Source: a bacterium
GTDB taxonomy: Bacteria > Dependentiae > Babeliae > Babeliales > UASB340
DNA length: 21,125 bases
NCBI GenBank assembly: GCA_030630075.1
Contig: DAOVNS010000015.1
Coordinates: 1 to 21,125, forward strand
Reading direction: 5' to 3'
The position numbers and the translations under genes are program-made. Shown in pieces: positions 1 through 7,851 of the stretch (position 1 is its first letter; each line of letters begins with the position of its first letter). The notes beneath the pieces are model-generated. The model was given only the letters and a program-made list of their open reading frames with translations, did no database searches and was not told where the DNA came from.

Positions 1-2
1 AA

Positions 3-512
3 TTAATTTTCTTTAATGCTTAATGTTCCATATATGTCTAATTTAAATATTGCTCCGCTAGAGCACTTATTAAAACCGTTCGTGCTGAATGACCAAGGAA
101 CTTCTGTGGTGTCATTTGAATACAGGGGGCTACGGGCATATCTTGTTGTTTTTATTTGAGCTTCTGTTGTTACTATTTTGAGCTGTACGTTTTGAGCTGT
201 ATCGTTAGTACCATCTAGTGAGAAATCATTTACTTGACCTTCATCCAACCATTGTTCTGCTCCTGGGCCTATGTTTGTAAATTCCTTTTCAGATGTTATA
301 AATTGTCCCGGCATATGCTCTTTTTTAATATAAACTTTTATGTTTTTTATACCAAATGTTTGTAGCTCATCTCTCACGCTGTAAGAGCCACCGTCGTCTA
401 TGGAATGGAGTTTAGGTATTTTTATATAAAATTTAAAATTACCGCAATATAAATTGCTAAATCCAATCATAAAAAATGATGCTAAAATTATTCTAGATAA
501 AAATTTCTTCAT
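3..512 (-). CDS. Small secreted hypothetical protein (169 aa)
   Basis: I do not recognise the family. The first ~23 residues (MKKFLSRIILASFFMIGFSN, then LYC) form a typical export signal with a basic n-region and hydrophobic core. A Cys at residue 23 leaves a lipoprotein possible, but the lipobox is poor. The mature part is rich in alternating polar and hydrophobic residues, Thr/Ser/Asn and aromatics, suggesting a small beta-rich periplasmic or surface protein. There is one other Cys, in NKCSSG near the C-terminus. The start is supported by a G-run (C-run on the plus strand at 522-526) nine bases upstream and a TATAAT-like hexamer at 535-540. It follows the frr terminator on the same strand and is probably transcribed alone. 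Function unknown; that it is a real gene is likely from the signal peptide and ribosome-binding site. Confidence 0.7.
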   Translation of the reverse strand: MKKFLSRIILASFFMIGFSNLYCGNFKFYIKIPKLHSIDDGGSYSVRDELQTFGIKNIKVYIKKEHMPGQFITSEKEFTNIGPGAEQWLDEGQVNDFSLDGTNDTAQNVQLKIVTTEAQIKTTRYARSPLYSNDTTEVPWSFSTNGFNKCSSGAIFKLDIYGTLSIKEN

Positions 513-663
513 TCTGATTTTCCCCCGCTAAAAAATTATATAGATTTTATATCCTAGTTTGATTGTACAGTTTTTAGATAGGCAAAAGCAAGGGTTTGTG
601 TTGATAGGTAAGCGATTTTTGTGTTTGGAGGTGTTGTGAGGAAAGGTTGCAAGAGAAATTAAA

Positions 664-705
664 ACAAAAAAAGAGCCCTTTAATCTTAAAGAGCTCTTTT
701 TTTGT
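664..705 (-). terminator. Intrinsic terminator after frr
   Basis: Two 20-base arms (664-683 and 686-705) pair with a single C/A mismatch, and a run of seven A/T pairs closes the base. Both strands therefore end in a T-run, so it can work in either direction. It lies 14 bases beyond the frr stop and is the natural end of the tsf-pyrH-frr transcript. Confidence 0.9.
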
Positions 706-719
706 TAATTTGTTTTTAA

Positions 720-1304
720 TTAAACAAATTTAATTTCTTGTGCTTTTTTCTCGAAAAGTTCATCAGCTTTTTTAATAAAACTATCGGTTATTTTTTGCAA
801 AAGTTCAGATAATTTTTTTGCAAAATCTTCAGAAATGCCGTGTTTTTTGTCTGCATCACGAACTTGGTTGTGATACTCTTTACGAATATTTCTTACACCA
901 ATTTTACATTCTTCGGTTTTTTTACCAAGAACTTTGTGTAAGTCATTTCTGCGTGCTTCGCTCATAATTGGCAATTGCAAGCGAATAATTGTTCCATCAT
1001 TAACCGGTGTGATTCCAATGTCTGATGCCAAAATAGCTTTTTCAATTTCGCCAAGAACTGTTTTGTCCCATGGTTGAATTGTAATAAGTCTTGCATCTGG
1101 TGCAGATATTGTTGCAAGTTCGCGCAAACTCATCATTTGTCCATAACATTCTACTTTTAGATTTTCAACAAGTGTTGTTGATGCGCGTCCTGTTCGAATA
1201 GAGGATAATTCTTTTTCGAAATGTTTTATTGGTTTTTCCATTTCGATTTTAACGGTTTGTTCAAAATCTTTTGTATTGTCTTCTGCAAATATTACAGGCT
1301 CCAT
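720..1304 (-). CDS. frr: Ribosome recycling factor
   Basis: RRF splits post-termination ribosomes with EF-G in the cytoplasm. The diagnostic segment SSIRTGRAS is present near residue 35, followed by the domain II region, the TIQPWDK motif and the long C-terminal helices with KKHGISED. At 194 aa it is a little longer than the usual ~185. The extra residues are N-terminal (MEPVIFAED); an internal Met at residue 22 would remove part of the first long helix, so the first ATG is preferred. An AAGGA site overlapping the pyrH stop codon supports this start. It is the last gene of tsf-pyrH-frr, 11 bases after pyrH, and is followed by a strong terminator. The order pyrH-frr is conserved in most bacteria. 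Identification is secure. Confidence 0.97.
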   Translation of the reverse strand: MEPVIFAEDNTKDFEQTVKIEMEKPIKHFEKELSSIRTGRASTTLVENLKVECYGQMMSLRELATISAPDARLITIQPWDKTVLGEIEKAILASDIGITPVNDGTIIRLQLPIMSEARRNDLHKVLGKKTEECKIGVRNIRKEYHNQVRDADKKHGISEDFAKKLSELLQKITDSFIKKADELFEKKAQEIKFV

Positions 1305-1315
1305 AATAAATCCTT

Positions 1316-1999
1316 TTAGCTAATAGAACTTCCAATGTTTTCATCTTGACTGACTTTTATTAATGCATCTTTTTCAAAAATGCTAAACACTCTAACTTTT
1401 ATATTGTGTTCTTGGGCTAGAGTTATAGCAGTTTGATCCATAATTTTCAAATTCTGTTCTATAACTTCTTTGTAAGTTAGTTTTTTATAAAACTTGCTGT
1501 CTTTGTTTTTTATTGGATCGTCGGAATATATTCCTTCAACTTTTGTTGCTTTCCAAACCTCTTGAGCGTCAATTTGAAGAGCTCTTAAAATTGCGTTTGT
1601 ATCTGTAGTGAAAAATGGATTTCCGGTTCCGCCAACAAAAATGAGACATTTGTTTTTTGCGATTGCATCATCAATTGTTTTTTGTTTAATTGTGCATGCA
1701 ACTTGGGGACAATTGATTGCGCTGAATAATTGTGTAGGAGCGTTTTCTTTTTCTAATAAATCTTGCAAAACAAGACCATTGATAATTGTTGCAACCATTC
1801 CTGCGGTGTGAGCGGTGGTGTTTTTAATACCTAGTTTTTTCCCGTGGTCACTTCCTCTAAAAAGATTTCCTGCACCAAGGACTATTCCGACATTGTGATT
1901 TTTTTTGATTTCTTTGATTTGCTGTATAACATTCGAAATTAAATTTGATGAGTTATCCAAAAATAGCTCACCACTTATTTTTATAAGAATGCTTTTCAT
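1316..1999 (-). CDS. pyrH: UMP kinase
   Basis: Converts UMP to UDP with ATP, the step that feeds pyrimidine nucleotide synthesis; bacterial PyrH is a hexameric amino-acid-kinase-fold enzyme. Motifs seen are the N-terminal KISGELF (phosphate loop), GAGNLFRG, GGTGNPFFTTDTNA (UMP/ATP site) and KVEGIYSDDP. The length of 227 aa is slightly short compared with ~240, mostly because the N-terminal lead-in to the first strand is minimal. The start lies only 3 bases after the tsf stop, so translation is probably coupled to tsf. The gene order tsf-pyrH-frr is the standard bacterial one. Nothing is missing from the catalytic core that I can see. Confidence 0.97.
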   Translation of the reverse strand: MKSILIKISGELFLDNSSNLISNVIQQIKEIKKNHNVGIVLGAGNLFRGSDHGKKLGIKNTTAHTAGMVATIINGLVLQDLLEKENAPTQLFSAINCPQVACTIKQKTIDDAIAKNKCLIFVGGTGNPFFTTDTNAILRALQIDAQEVWKATKVEGIYSDDPIKNKDSKFYKKLTYKEVIEQNLKIMDQTAITLAQEHNIKVRVFSIFEKDALIKVSQDENIGSSIS

Positions 2000-2002
2000 C
2001 TT

Positions 2003-2896
2003 TTATTTACCTACTGCAAAACGCTTAAAGTTTTTTACGTTTATTTGCAAACCGGCTTCTTTTGCGATTTTTTCAATTTGTTTTTTGATTGTTGTTTTAT
2101 CATCTTTGATGAACTTTTGATTGAGTAAACAAACTTCTTCGTAATATTTGTTCATTTTGCCTGTTGCGATTTTTTCAATCATATTTTCTGGTTTGTTGCT
2201 TGCTGCAAGTTGCGCTTTGATAATAGAAAGTTCTTTTTCTAAAACTTCTGTATTTAATCCATCAGGATCGATACTTAAGGGACTTGTTACTGCAATTTGC
2301 ATGCAAATATCATGAGAAAGTTGTTTTAACTTATCTAAGTTGCTGGAATCAACAGCTTTATCTGTTGTAAGTTCTATGATAATGCCTAAATTTGCACCTG
2401 GGTGAATGTATGAATTTACAAATCCATTGTTTTCTATTTCGAATCTTGCAAATTCTTCTACTTTGGTTTTTTCACCAATTTTTGCAATAAGTTCGTTTAA
2501 ACTGTCACCGATTGTTAAATCTCTATCTGCAAGTTTTTGTTCGAGTAAGCAATTTATATCATCGTGTGCACATTTAGGATTTTCCTTGAGAATTGTTTTA
2601 CAAATATCTAAGGAGAATTTTTTCATATCGTCAGTTTTGGCAGAAAAATCTGTTTCGCAACTTGTTTTTAAAAGAACACCGTTTTTAAAATCTTCTGAAA
2701 TGTAAGTTTCGATATGACCATTGTCTGTTGCGCTATTTGCTCTTTTGGCTGCAACTGCGGCACCTTTTTTGCGCAAGAGTTCGATTGCTTTTTCAATATT
2801 TCCGTCTGATTCAATGAGTGCTTTTTTGCAGTCCATCATACCAACTTGTGTTTTTTCACGAAGTTCTTTGATCAGTTCCATTGTGATTTTCGCCAT
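2003..2896 (-). CDS. tsf: Translation elongation factor Ts
   Basis: EF-Ts is the nucleotide exchange factor that recycles EF-Tu-GDP. The N-terminal UBA-like domain (ELREKTQVGMMDCKKAL, residues 11-27) is typical, followed by KKGAAVAAKRA. The core motif CETDFSAKTD starts at about residue 80, and the C-terminal coiled-coil and core repeats follow. I place the start at 2896 (MAKITMEL, 297 aa), not at the upstream in-frame ATG at 2983. A GGGAG ribosome site (CTCCC at 2904-2908 on the plus strand) sits 7 bases before this ATG, and the 29 upstream residues do not look like EF-Ts. rpsB, the usual partner immediately upstream, is absent; instead there is a divergent intergenic region and rpmF. Confidence 0.96.
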   Translation of the reverse strand: MAKITMELIKELREKTQVGMMDCKKALIESDGNIEKAIELLRKKGAAVAAKRANSATDNGHIETYISEDFKNGVLLKTSCETDFSAKTDDMKKFSLDICKTILKENPKCAHDDINCLLEQKLADRDLTIGDSLNELIAKIGEKTKVEEFARFEIENNGFVNSYIHPGANLGIIIELTTDKAVDSSNLDKLKQLSHDICMQIAVTSPLSIDPDGLNTEVLEKELSIIKAQLAASNKPENMIEKIATGKMNKYYEEVCLLNQKFIKDDKTTIKKQIEKIAKEAGLQINVKNFKRFAVGK

Positions 2897-2903
2897 TAAA
2901 TTA

Positions 2904-2908
2904 CTCCC
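2904..2908 (-). promoter_or_regulatory. Ribosome-binding site that fixes the tsf start
   Basis: GGGAG on the minus strand with a 7-base spacer to the ATG at 2894-2896. It rules out the longer reading from 2983, which lacks a site and would add 29 non-homologous residues. Confidence 0.8.
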
Positions 2909-3124
2909 GTACGTTGATTTGTACCTGTTTTGGGTTGATAAATGTAAATTTTTATAAAAATTAAAGTATTTATAGTCTGCCAAAATCAGCTGATTTTACA
3001 AGATAATAAGCTCTTTTTGACAAAAGGGGTCTAAAAACTTAAGATAATAAACGATTTTAGGAGTCTGAAAACAGGTTTTGGAAGAGTAGCGAAGAGATTT
3101 TTCAATTTATTTTGAAAATTGATA

Positions 3125-3153
3125 TTTAGAGAAAAAAACGTGCTGTTTAAAAT
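3125..3153 (+). promoter_or_regulatory. Possible sigma70-type promoter for rpmF operon
   Basis: TTTAGA (3125-3130), a 17-base spacer and TAAAAT (3148-3153) lie 30 bases before the rpmF start. The -35 match is weak (4 of 6) and AT-richness makes chance matches easy. The rest of the divergent intergenic region (2897-3182) holds a direct repeat AAGATAATAA (near 3001 and 3041) and AT-rich short palindromes near 3095-3122, but no RNA gene that I can recognise. Confidence 0.3.
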
Positions 3154-3182
3154 AGAATCAAAATTAATTCAGGAGTGTGATT

Positions 3183-3449
3183 ATGCCAGTACCTAAACGA
3201 AAAACATCGAAATCAAGAAGAGACAAAAGATCTGCAAATCAGAATTTTAAACCTGCCGCAGTAGTTGCTTGTCAAACATGTCAGGCTGCTGTTTTGCCTC
3301 ATCAAGTTTGTAGAGAGTGTGGTCACTACAAAGGTGTTAAAGTTCTTAGAACAAAATCTGATCGTATGTACGAACGTTCTCAAACAAGACAAGCTCAGCA
3401 ACCTAAAGCAGAAACACCTATAGATCAGCCTGCAGCCAAAAGCGAATAG
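3183..3449 (+). CDS. rpmF: 50S ribosomal protein L32
   Basis: Structural protein of the large subunit. The start MPVPKRKTSKSRRDKRSAN is the hallmark N-terminus, and a zinc ribbon is formed by Cys30, Cys33, Cys43 and Cys46 (CQTC...CREC), the zinc-binding form of L32. I chose the ATG at 3183 because AGGAG at 3171-3175 lies 7 bases upstream; the in-frame GTG at 3177 is too close to it. At 88 aa it is longer than the usual ~57-65: a Gln/Ala/Lys-rich tail of about 25 residues (QTRQAQQPKAETPIDQPAAK) follows the normal end and looks disordered. plsX follows after 9 bases, the conserved rpmF-plsX pairing that couples ribosome and lipid synthesis genes in many bacteria. Confidence 0.95.
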   Translation: MPVPKRKTSKSRRDKRSANQNFKPAAVVACQTCQAAVLPHQVCRECGHYKGVKVLRTKSDRMYERSQTRQAQQPKAETPIDQPAAKSE

Positions 3450-3458
3450 GTTTTTATA

Positions 3459-4397
3459 ATGATAGCAGTGGATGCAATGGGTGGAGATAATTCTCCGGAC
3501 CAAATAGTACTCGGAAGTTTATTAGCATCCAAAGAAGGTATTTCTGTTAATTTATTTGGACAAGAACAAAAGATAGTTTCTCTTTTAGGAAAATATGATG
3601 CCTCTTGGAGGGATTACGATATATCTATTTGTGATTCAAGCCAAATAATCGAAATGGCAGAAGAACCTGTCGCTGCTATTCGAAAAAAAGATCAATCTTC
3701 ACTTGTGAAAGCAGTGGGATGTGTTAAGCAAAAAATATGTAGTGCAGTTGTCAGCGCTGGAAATACCGGTGCGTTTATGGCAGCTGCAACTTTCATTTTA
3801 GGGCGACAACCCGGAATTTTACGACCCCCAATCGCGGGTATTCTACCTACCAAGAAAAAGAATAAAAAAGTTTTGTGTTTGGATATTGGTGCAAATGTAG
3901 ATTGTAAACCTGAGTATTTACTTCAGTTTGCTCATCTTGCAAAAAGATATGCACATGTAGTTTTTGGATTAGATAATCCAAGAGTTGCTCTTTTGGCGAA
4001 TGGGCATGAAGAAGGTAAAGGTAACTCTCTTGTAAAACAAGCGCATCAATTACTAAAAGAATCAGATTTAAATTTTGTTGGAAACGTGGAACCATATGTT
4101 GTGTTTGATGATTATGCAGATATAGTTGTAAGCGATGGTTTTTCGGGGAATATTTTTTTAAAAACGATAGAAGCGTGCGCTCAGCATTTTATTACAGACG
4201 ACTACGAAATAGGAAAAGATGGAGCGTTGCTCCTAGGTGTGAATGGAATTGTGGTTGCTGTACATGGTAATGCAGATGCGCAAGCAATAAAAAAAGCAAT
4301 TATTTTCGCTAAAAAAAATGTAGCGAACGAGGAGAAATTTTATGGAGTTTGCAAAAAATCCACTAGTAAGTCAATTACAGAAAATTTATCAGTATAG
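3459..4397 (+). CDS. plsX: Phosphate acyltransferase PlsX
   Basis: Makes acyl-phosphate from acyl-ACP and phosphate, the entry to phosphatidic acid synthesis with PlsY; peripheral membrane enzyme. Motifs seen: MIAVDAMGGDNSP at the N-terminus, VSAGNTGAFMAAA, LDIGANVDCKPEYL, ANGHEEGKG, VVSDGFSGNIFLKT and LLGVNGIVVAVHGNADA near the C-terminus. At 312 aa it is shorter than the usual ~330-345. The loss maps between GFSGNIFLKTIEA and DYEIGKDGALLLG, where other PlsX proteins have a longer helical insertion, probably part of the dimer or membrane-facing surface. The last 56 bases overlap the next gene in another reading frame, so the final ~18 residues share DNA with that gene's start. Family assignment is certain; normal activity of the shortened form is inferred. 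Confidence 0.94.
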   Translation: MIAVDAMGGDNSPDQIVLGSLLASKEGISVNLFGQEQKIVSLLGKYDASWRDYDISICDSSQIIEMAEEPVAAIRKKDQSSLVKAVGCVKQKICSAVVSAGNTGAFMAAATFILGRQPGILRPPIAGILPTKKKNKKVLCLDIGANVDCKPEYLLQFAHLAKRYAHVVFGLDNPRVALLANGHEEGKGNSLVKQAHQLLKESDLNFVGNVEPYVVFDDYADIVVSDGFSGNIFLKTIEACAQHFITDDYEIGKDGALLLGVNGIVVAVHGNADAQAIKKAIIFAKKNVANEEKFYGVCKKSTSKSITENLSV

Positions 4398-5076
4398 TTT
4401 ATCTCACAAAAAAGAAGTTGCGATTGTTGTTGCAGCGGCTTTAGGGATAGTTCTTTTGGGTGTCGGTTATAGTTTTTATCGAGTTAAAGTTCAACAAAGA
4501 GCTCAAGTGTCTTTTACCGAGAGCTTGAGATATTTTGACGCAAAAGTTATTTTGCCTGGTTCAACAGAAGAACTTGAAGATTTTAATACTGTAACTTTTA
4601 AGTCAGAAGATGAAAAATGGGCGAATGTTGCAAAAGTTTTCCAAGATGCATATTTAGAAAATAAAAGCGCAACGATAGCACCATTTTTTCTTGCATATCA
4701 ATCTGACGCTTTAGTTCGTTTGGGAGATTTATCTCAAGCAATTAAAGTTTTAAAAGATGCGATAAAATTTATGCCTAATTCAGAACTTAAATCTTATTAT
4801 CAAGTCAAAAACGCATTAATGTGTCTTGATGCTGAAAATAAAGATTTAAAAGAAGAAGGTTTATCTTCGTTAAAAAGTTTTGCACTAGATCAAAAAAGTT
4901 CAGTTCACGATATGGTTTTATATTATTTGGGTGAACATTATTTTGATAATAAAAACTTTGATGAAGCAAAAAATTACTGGAATCAATTAACTTTGATGTA
5001 CAGTAAAAGTTCAGAAAAACCATCATGGTGGGCAGAACAAGCTAGACCAAAATTAAAACTGATAAGTTCTAAATAA
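4342..5076 (+). CDS. Membrane-anchored TPR-like protein (YfgM-like topology)
   Basis: One transmembrane helix (about residues 24-46, VAIVVAAALGIVLLGVGYSF) follows a short basic cytoplasmic N-terminus, giving an N-in, C-out anchor. The ~190-residue outer part is helical and TPR-like. One clear unit reads LVRLGDLSQAIKVLKDAIKFMPN; another is LYYLGEHYFDNKNFDEAKNYWNQL. This topology matches YfgM/TPR_21-type proteins that work beside the Sec translocon or periplasmic chaperones, but similarity is only at the level of architecture. The start is fixed by GAGGAG (4329-4334) seven bases before the ATG; it lies inside plsX, giving a 56-base out-of-frame overlap and likely translational coupling. It is the last gene of the operon, ending at the 5098-5139 terminator. 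Function inferred only. Confidence 0.8.
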   Translation: MEFAKNPLVSQLQKIYQYSLSHKKEVAIVVAAALGIVLLGVGYSFYRVKVQQRAQVSFTESLRYFDAKVILPGSTEELEDFNTVTFKSEDEKWANVAKVFQDAYLENKSATIAPFFLAYQSDALVRLGDLSQAIKVLKDAIKFMPNSELKSYYQVKNALMCLDAENKDLKEEGLSSLKSFALDQKSSVHDMVLYYLGEHYFDNKNFDEAKNYWNQLTLMYSKSSEKPSWWAEQARPKLKLISSK

Positions 5077-5097
5077 AATTAAGTTATATTTTCTATT

Positions 5098-5139
5098 ATT
5101 AGCGCTTTAGGTAGATACCTAAGGCGCTAATTTTTTTTT
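5098..5139 (+). terminator. Strong intrinsic terminator after the rpmF-plsX operon
   Basis: Arms 5098-5113 and 5116-5131 are complementary along their whole length with one G-U type pair, and nine T residues follow (5131-5139). It lies 21 bases after the TPR gene stop and separates this operon from gltX. The remaining gap to gltX (5140-5305) is AT-rich, with a small GTCTC-TTT-GAGAC hairpin at 5152-5164, and must hold the gltX promoter; I cannot pick a convincing -35/-10 pair. Confidence 0.93.
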
Positions 5140-5305
5140 AAAATATATAAAGTCTCTTTGAGACCCTTTCTCAAAAAAGTCTAAAATTGCGTTTTCCACT
5201 ATTTGTTTTATTCTTTAATTAAGCTTAAAAATATATTTTAACTTGAGATTTGATGTTTGAAGAATTTACGTTTTATTTAAAAAAAGTATTTAGAGAAAAA
5301 ATATT

Positions 5306-6730
5306 ATGAACAAAGAAATAAGAGTTCGTTTTGCTCCATCCCCAACAGGTCATTTGCACATGGGAAGTGTGCGTGTGGCCATTTTTAATTGGTTATTTGC
5401 AAAACATAATAACGGAAAATATTTAGTTCGAGTTGAAGACACAGATGTAAAGCGTTCAACAAAAGAATTTTTAGATTCACAAATTAGTTCTCTAACTTGG
5501 TTATATTTACTTCCGGATGAACCAATTGTTTATCAATCTTCTCGTCAGGAAGAACATAAAAAAATTATACAAGAATTAGTGGATAAAAATTTAGCATATC
5601 CATGTTTTTGTGATCCTGTAGATCTTGAAACAAAAAAAGCAAATAATATGCAACAGGGAAAAAGTTCTGGATATGATGGAACATGCAGAAATAAAAGTTA
5701 TACACAAGAAGATCTTAAAAGACCTCATGCTGTAAGATTTAGAATTCCTGACGATATGAAATTTATAGAATTTAAAGATCAAATTCGTGGAAAAATAAGA
5801 ATAGAGCGTGATCAATTAGATGATTTTGTAATAATGCGAAGTGATGGAACTCCAACATACAATTTTGTTGTAGTTTTAGATGATATTTTTATGAAAATTT
5901 CACATGTTATTCGTGGCGAAGATCATATTTCTAATACACCAAAACAGATTCTAATTTATAATTCATTAGAAAAAGAGATTCCTCTTTTTGCGCATTTACC
6001 TTTAATTCTTGGTCCAAGCGGAAATAGATTAAGCAAAAGAGATGCTGCAGTTAATGTTGAAGAGTACAAAAAAGATGGTTTTCTTGCTGATGCGTTTTTT
6101 AATTATTTAGTTCGTTTGGGCTGGTCGCACGGAGATCAAGAAATTTTTTCTAAAGAAGAAATGATAAAGTTTTTTGATTTTGATCATGTTGGTAAAAAAG
6201 GTTCGATTTTTGATCTTAAAAAATTAGAATGGCTAAACGGAGTTTATTTAAGAGAAAGTAGTTTTGAAAAACTATTTAATTCTGTTGATGCATTAAATCA
6301 TAACTATCAAAAAGATTTACAAGATAGTTGGAGCAAAGAACAATTATCTAATTTGTTTGAACAATACAAGGGACGTGCAATAAAGTTGCTGAATATGGTT
6401 CAAGATATTATTGCACTTGCAAATGCACCAAAAGTTCTTGATTTAGATTTAATAAAAAAATGGTTAAATGAAAATACTCCTAAAACCTTGCAAGATTTTG
6501 TTACGGTACTTTCTGAATTAGAAAAACTTGATCATACAATTTTAAGTGAAGCCGCAAAAGAAGTTTGCAAAAAGTATGAAGAAAAATTAGTTGCCTTGGC
6601 GCAACCATTGCGCTTAGCTTTAACTGGTAAAATTGTAAGCCCAGGTGTATTTGAACTAATTTGTATTTTAGGGAAAAGTGAGTCAATGAAGCGAATTGAA
6701 GTTTTAATTGAAAAATTAAAATCTTTATAA
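5306..6730 (+). CDS. gltX: Glutamyl-tRNA synthetase
   Basis: Class I synthetase that charges tRNA-Glu (possibly also tRNA-Gln, if the enzyme is non-discriminating and GatCAB is present elsewhere). The HIGH motif appears as HLHMG (residues 16-20) within FAPSPTGHLHMGSVR, and the KMSKS loop as RLSKRD around Lys244. The catalytic-domain segment FVVVLDDIFMKISHVIRGEDHISNTPKQ is intact. A zinc-binding insertion is suggested by Cys100, Cys102 and Cys127. The fourth ligand (His in the E. coli enzyme) is Asn here, so zinc binding may be lost or changed. Full length at 474 aa. The ribosome site is weak (AGAGA). fabD follows after 18 bases, so gltX probably leads the fab transcript. Confidence 0.96.
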   Translation: MNKEIRVRFAPSPTGHLHMGSVRVAIFNWLFAKHNNGKYLVRVEDTDVKRSTKEFLDSQISSLTWLYLLPDEPIVYQSSRQEEHKKIIQELVDKNLAYPCFCDPVDLETKKANNMQQGKSSGYDGTCRNKSYTQEDLKRPHAVRFRIPDDMKFIEFKDQIRGKIRIERDQLDDFVIMRSDGTPTYNFVVVLDDIFMKISHVIRGEDHISNTPKQILIYNSLEKEIPLFAHLPLILGPSGNRLSKRDAAVNVEEYKKDGFLADAFFNYLVRLGWSHGDQEIFSKEEMIKFFDFDHVGKKGSIFDLKKLEWLNGVYLRESSFEKLFNSVDALNHNYQKDLQDSWSKEQLSNLFEQYKGRAIKLLNMVQDIIALANAPKVLDLDLIKKWLNENTPKTLQDFVTVLSELEKLDHTILSEAAKEVCKKYEEKLVALAQPLRLALTGKIVSPGVFELICILGKSESMKRIEVLIEKLKSL

Positions 6731-6748
6731 AAAAGGAGGTTTTGTATT

Positions 6749-7831
6749 ATGAAAGTAGGAATGATTTTTCCGGGACAAGGGTCACAATTTTTGGGAATGG
6801 GTAAGGAGTTGTACGATAAAGAACGTATTATTCAAGAATTATTTGAGGAAGCTTCAAGTTGTCTTGATCAAAATTTTGTTCGCCTTTGTTTTGCATCTTC
6901 AGAAAAAGAACTTTGCGAAACTGTCAATTCACAAACATCTATTTTTTTAGTTAGTGCTGCGATTTATACCTTTTTAAACGAGAAATATGGAATTACTCCT
7001 GATGTTGTTGCAGGCCATAGTCTTGGAGAATATTCAGCTATTTTTGCTGCCAAGGGTATAACTTTTCCGGATGCTTTGTATCTATTAAAAAAACGTTCAA
7101 TGTTTATGGAAGAAGCAACAAAAAAACAAAACGGCGGAATGCTTGCAGTTATAGGAATGCTGGAAACCGATTTGAAATATGTTGTTGATAGATATAACGA
7201 TCCATCGAGCAACGAGCATGTTGCCGAAATCGTAAATTTTAATACTGCACAACAAATGGTAGTTTCTGGAACGTTACCTGAACTTGAAAAAATTAAACAA
7301 GATCTTAGAAAAGAAAAAGTAAAATCTATTTTGCTAAAAGTTGCAGGTGCTTTTCATTCAAGATTAATGAAGGAACCTGAAGGTGAGTTTGCTCAATACA
7401 TGTCAAAAGTTGATTTCAAAGATTTGAAAATTCCTTTGGTTAATAATTTACAAGCAAAAGTAATTATGGATCACGAAGATGTTAAGGCTTCTTTAATTAA
7501 GCAGTTAAGCTCTCCTGTTTTATGGTGGCAAAGTATGGAGAAGTTTAAGGATTGTGACGTTATTATAGAGATTGGTCCTGGCGATAGATTATCAAAAATG
7601 CTTAAAAAAGAATGGCCAGATAAAGAAATTCTTTCTACGGATACATTGGATGATCTTTATGAAGTTTTAACTGTTCTTGGTAAAAAAATAGAAATTACAG
7701 AAGAAGAGATTATTACAGGAGAAGTTTCGGATATTGAAATAGAAATTGGAATAGAAGAAGACTTAGATGATGATCTCGATCGAGATCTTGAATTAGAGAC
7801 TGAAGACGAAGAAGACATAGATAAAGAATAA
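6749..7831 (+). CDS. fabD: Malonyl-CoA:ACP transacylase with acidic C-terminal tail
   Basis: Loads malonate from CoA onto ACP to supply chain extension. Seen: FPGQGSQ at residues 7-13; GHSLGEYSA with the nucleophile Ser91; an Arg in KKRSMFM; GAFHSRLM with catalytic His near residue 203; and the C-terminal EIGPGDRLSKML. The enzyme normally ends around residue 310. Here about 45-50 further residues follow that are almost entirely Glu, Asp and Ile (for example EEDLDDDLDRDLELETEDEE). The tail is in frame with no stop and seems disordered. Start supported by AGGAGG at 6734-6739. Catalytic assignment is secure; the role of the tail is unknown. Confidence 0.96.
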   Translation: MKVGMIFPGQGSQFLGMGKELYDKERIIQELFEEASSCLDQNFVRLCFASSEKELCETVNSQTSIFLVSAAIYTFLNEKYGITPDVVAGHSLGEYSAIFAAKGITFPDALYLLKKRSMFMEEATKKQNGGMLAVIGMLETDLKYVVDRYNDPSSNEHVAEIVNFNTAQQMVVSGTLPELEKIKQDLRKEKVKSILLKVAGAFHSRLMKEPEGEFAQYMSKVDFKDLKIPLVNNLQAKVIMDHEDVKASLIKQLSSPVLWWQSMEKFKDCDVIIEIGPGDRLSKMLKKEWPDKEILSTDTLDDLYEVLTVLGKKIEITEEEIITGEVSDIEIEIGIEEDLDDDLDRDLELETEDEEDIDKE

Positions 7832-7851
7832 AAAAATAAAGTTTGGATTAG

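Noticed and set aside
2897..2983. Longer EF-Ts starting at 2983
   Set aside because: The extra 29 residues are not EF-Ts-like and lack a ribosome site, while GGGAG precedes the ATG at 2896.
3124..3138. TATTTAGAGAAAAAA shared upstream of rpmF and gltX (5288-5302)
   Set aside because: It lies about 45 bases before one start but directly at the other's ribosome site, so it cannot have the same role; A-rich matches are easy in this DNA.
5140..5305. Riboswitch or T-box leader before gltX
   Set aside because: Only a small GTCTC/GAGAC hairpin is present; no T-box sequence or terminator/antiterminator pair can be seen.
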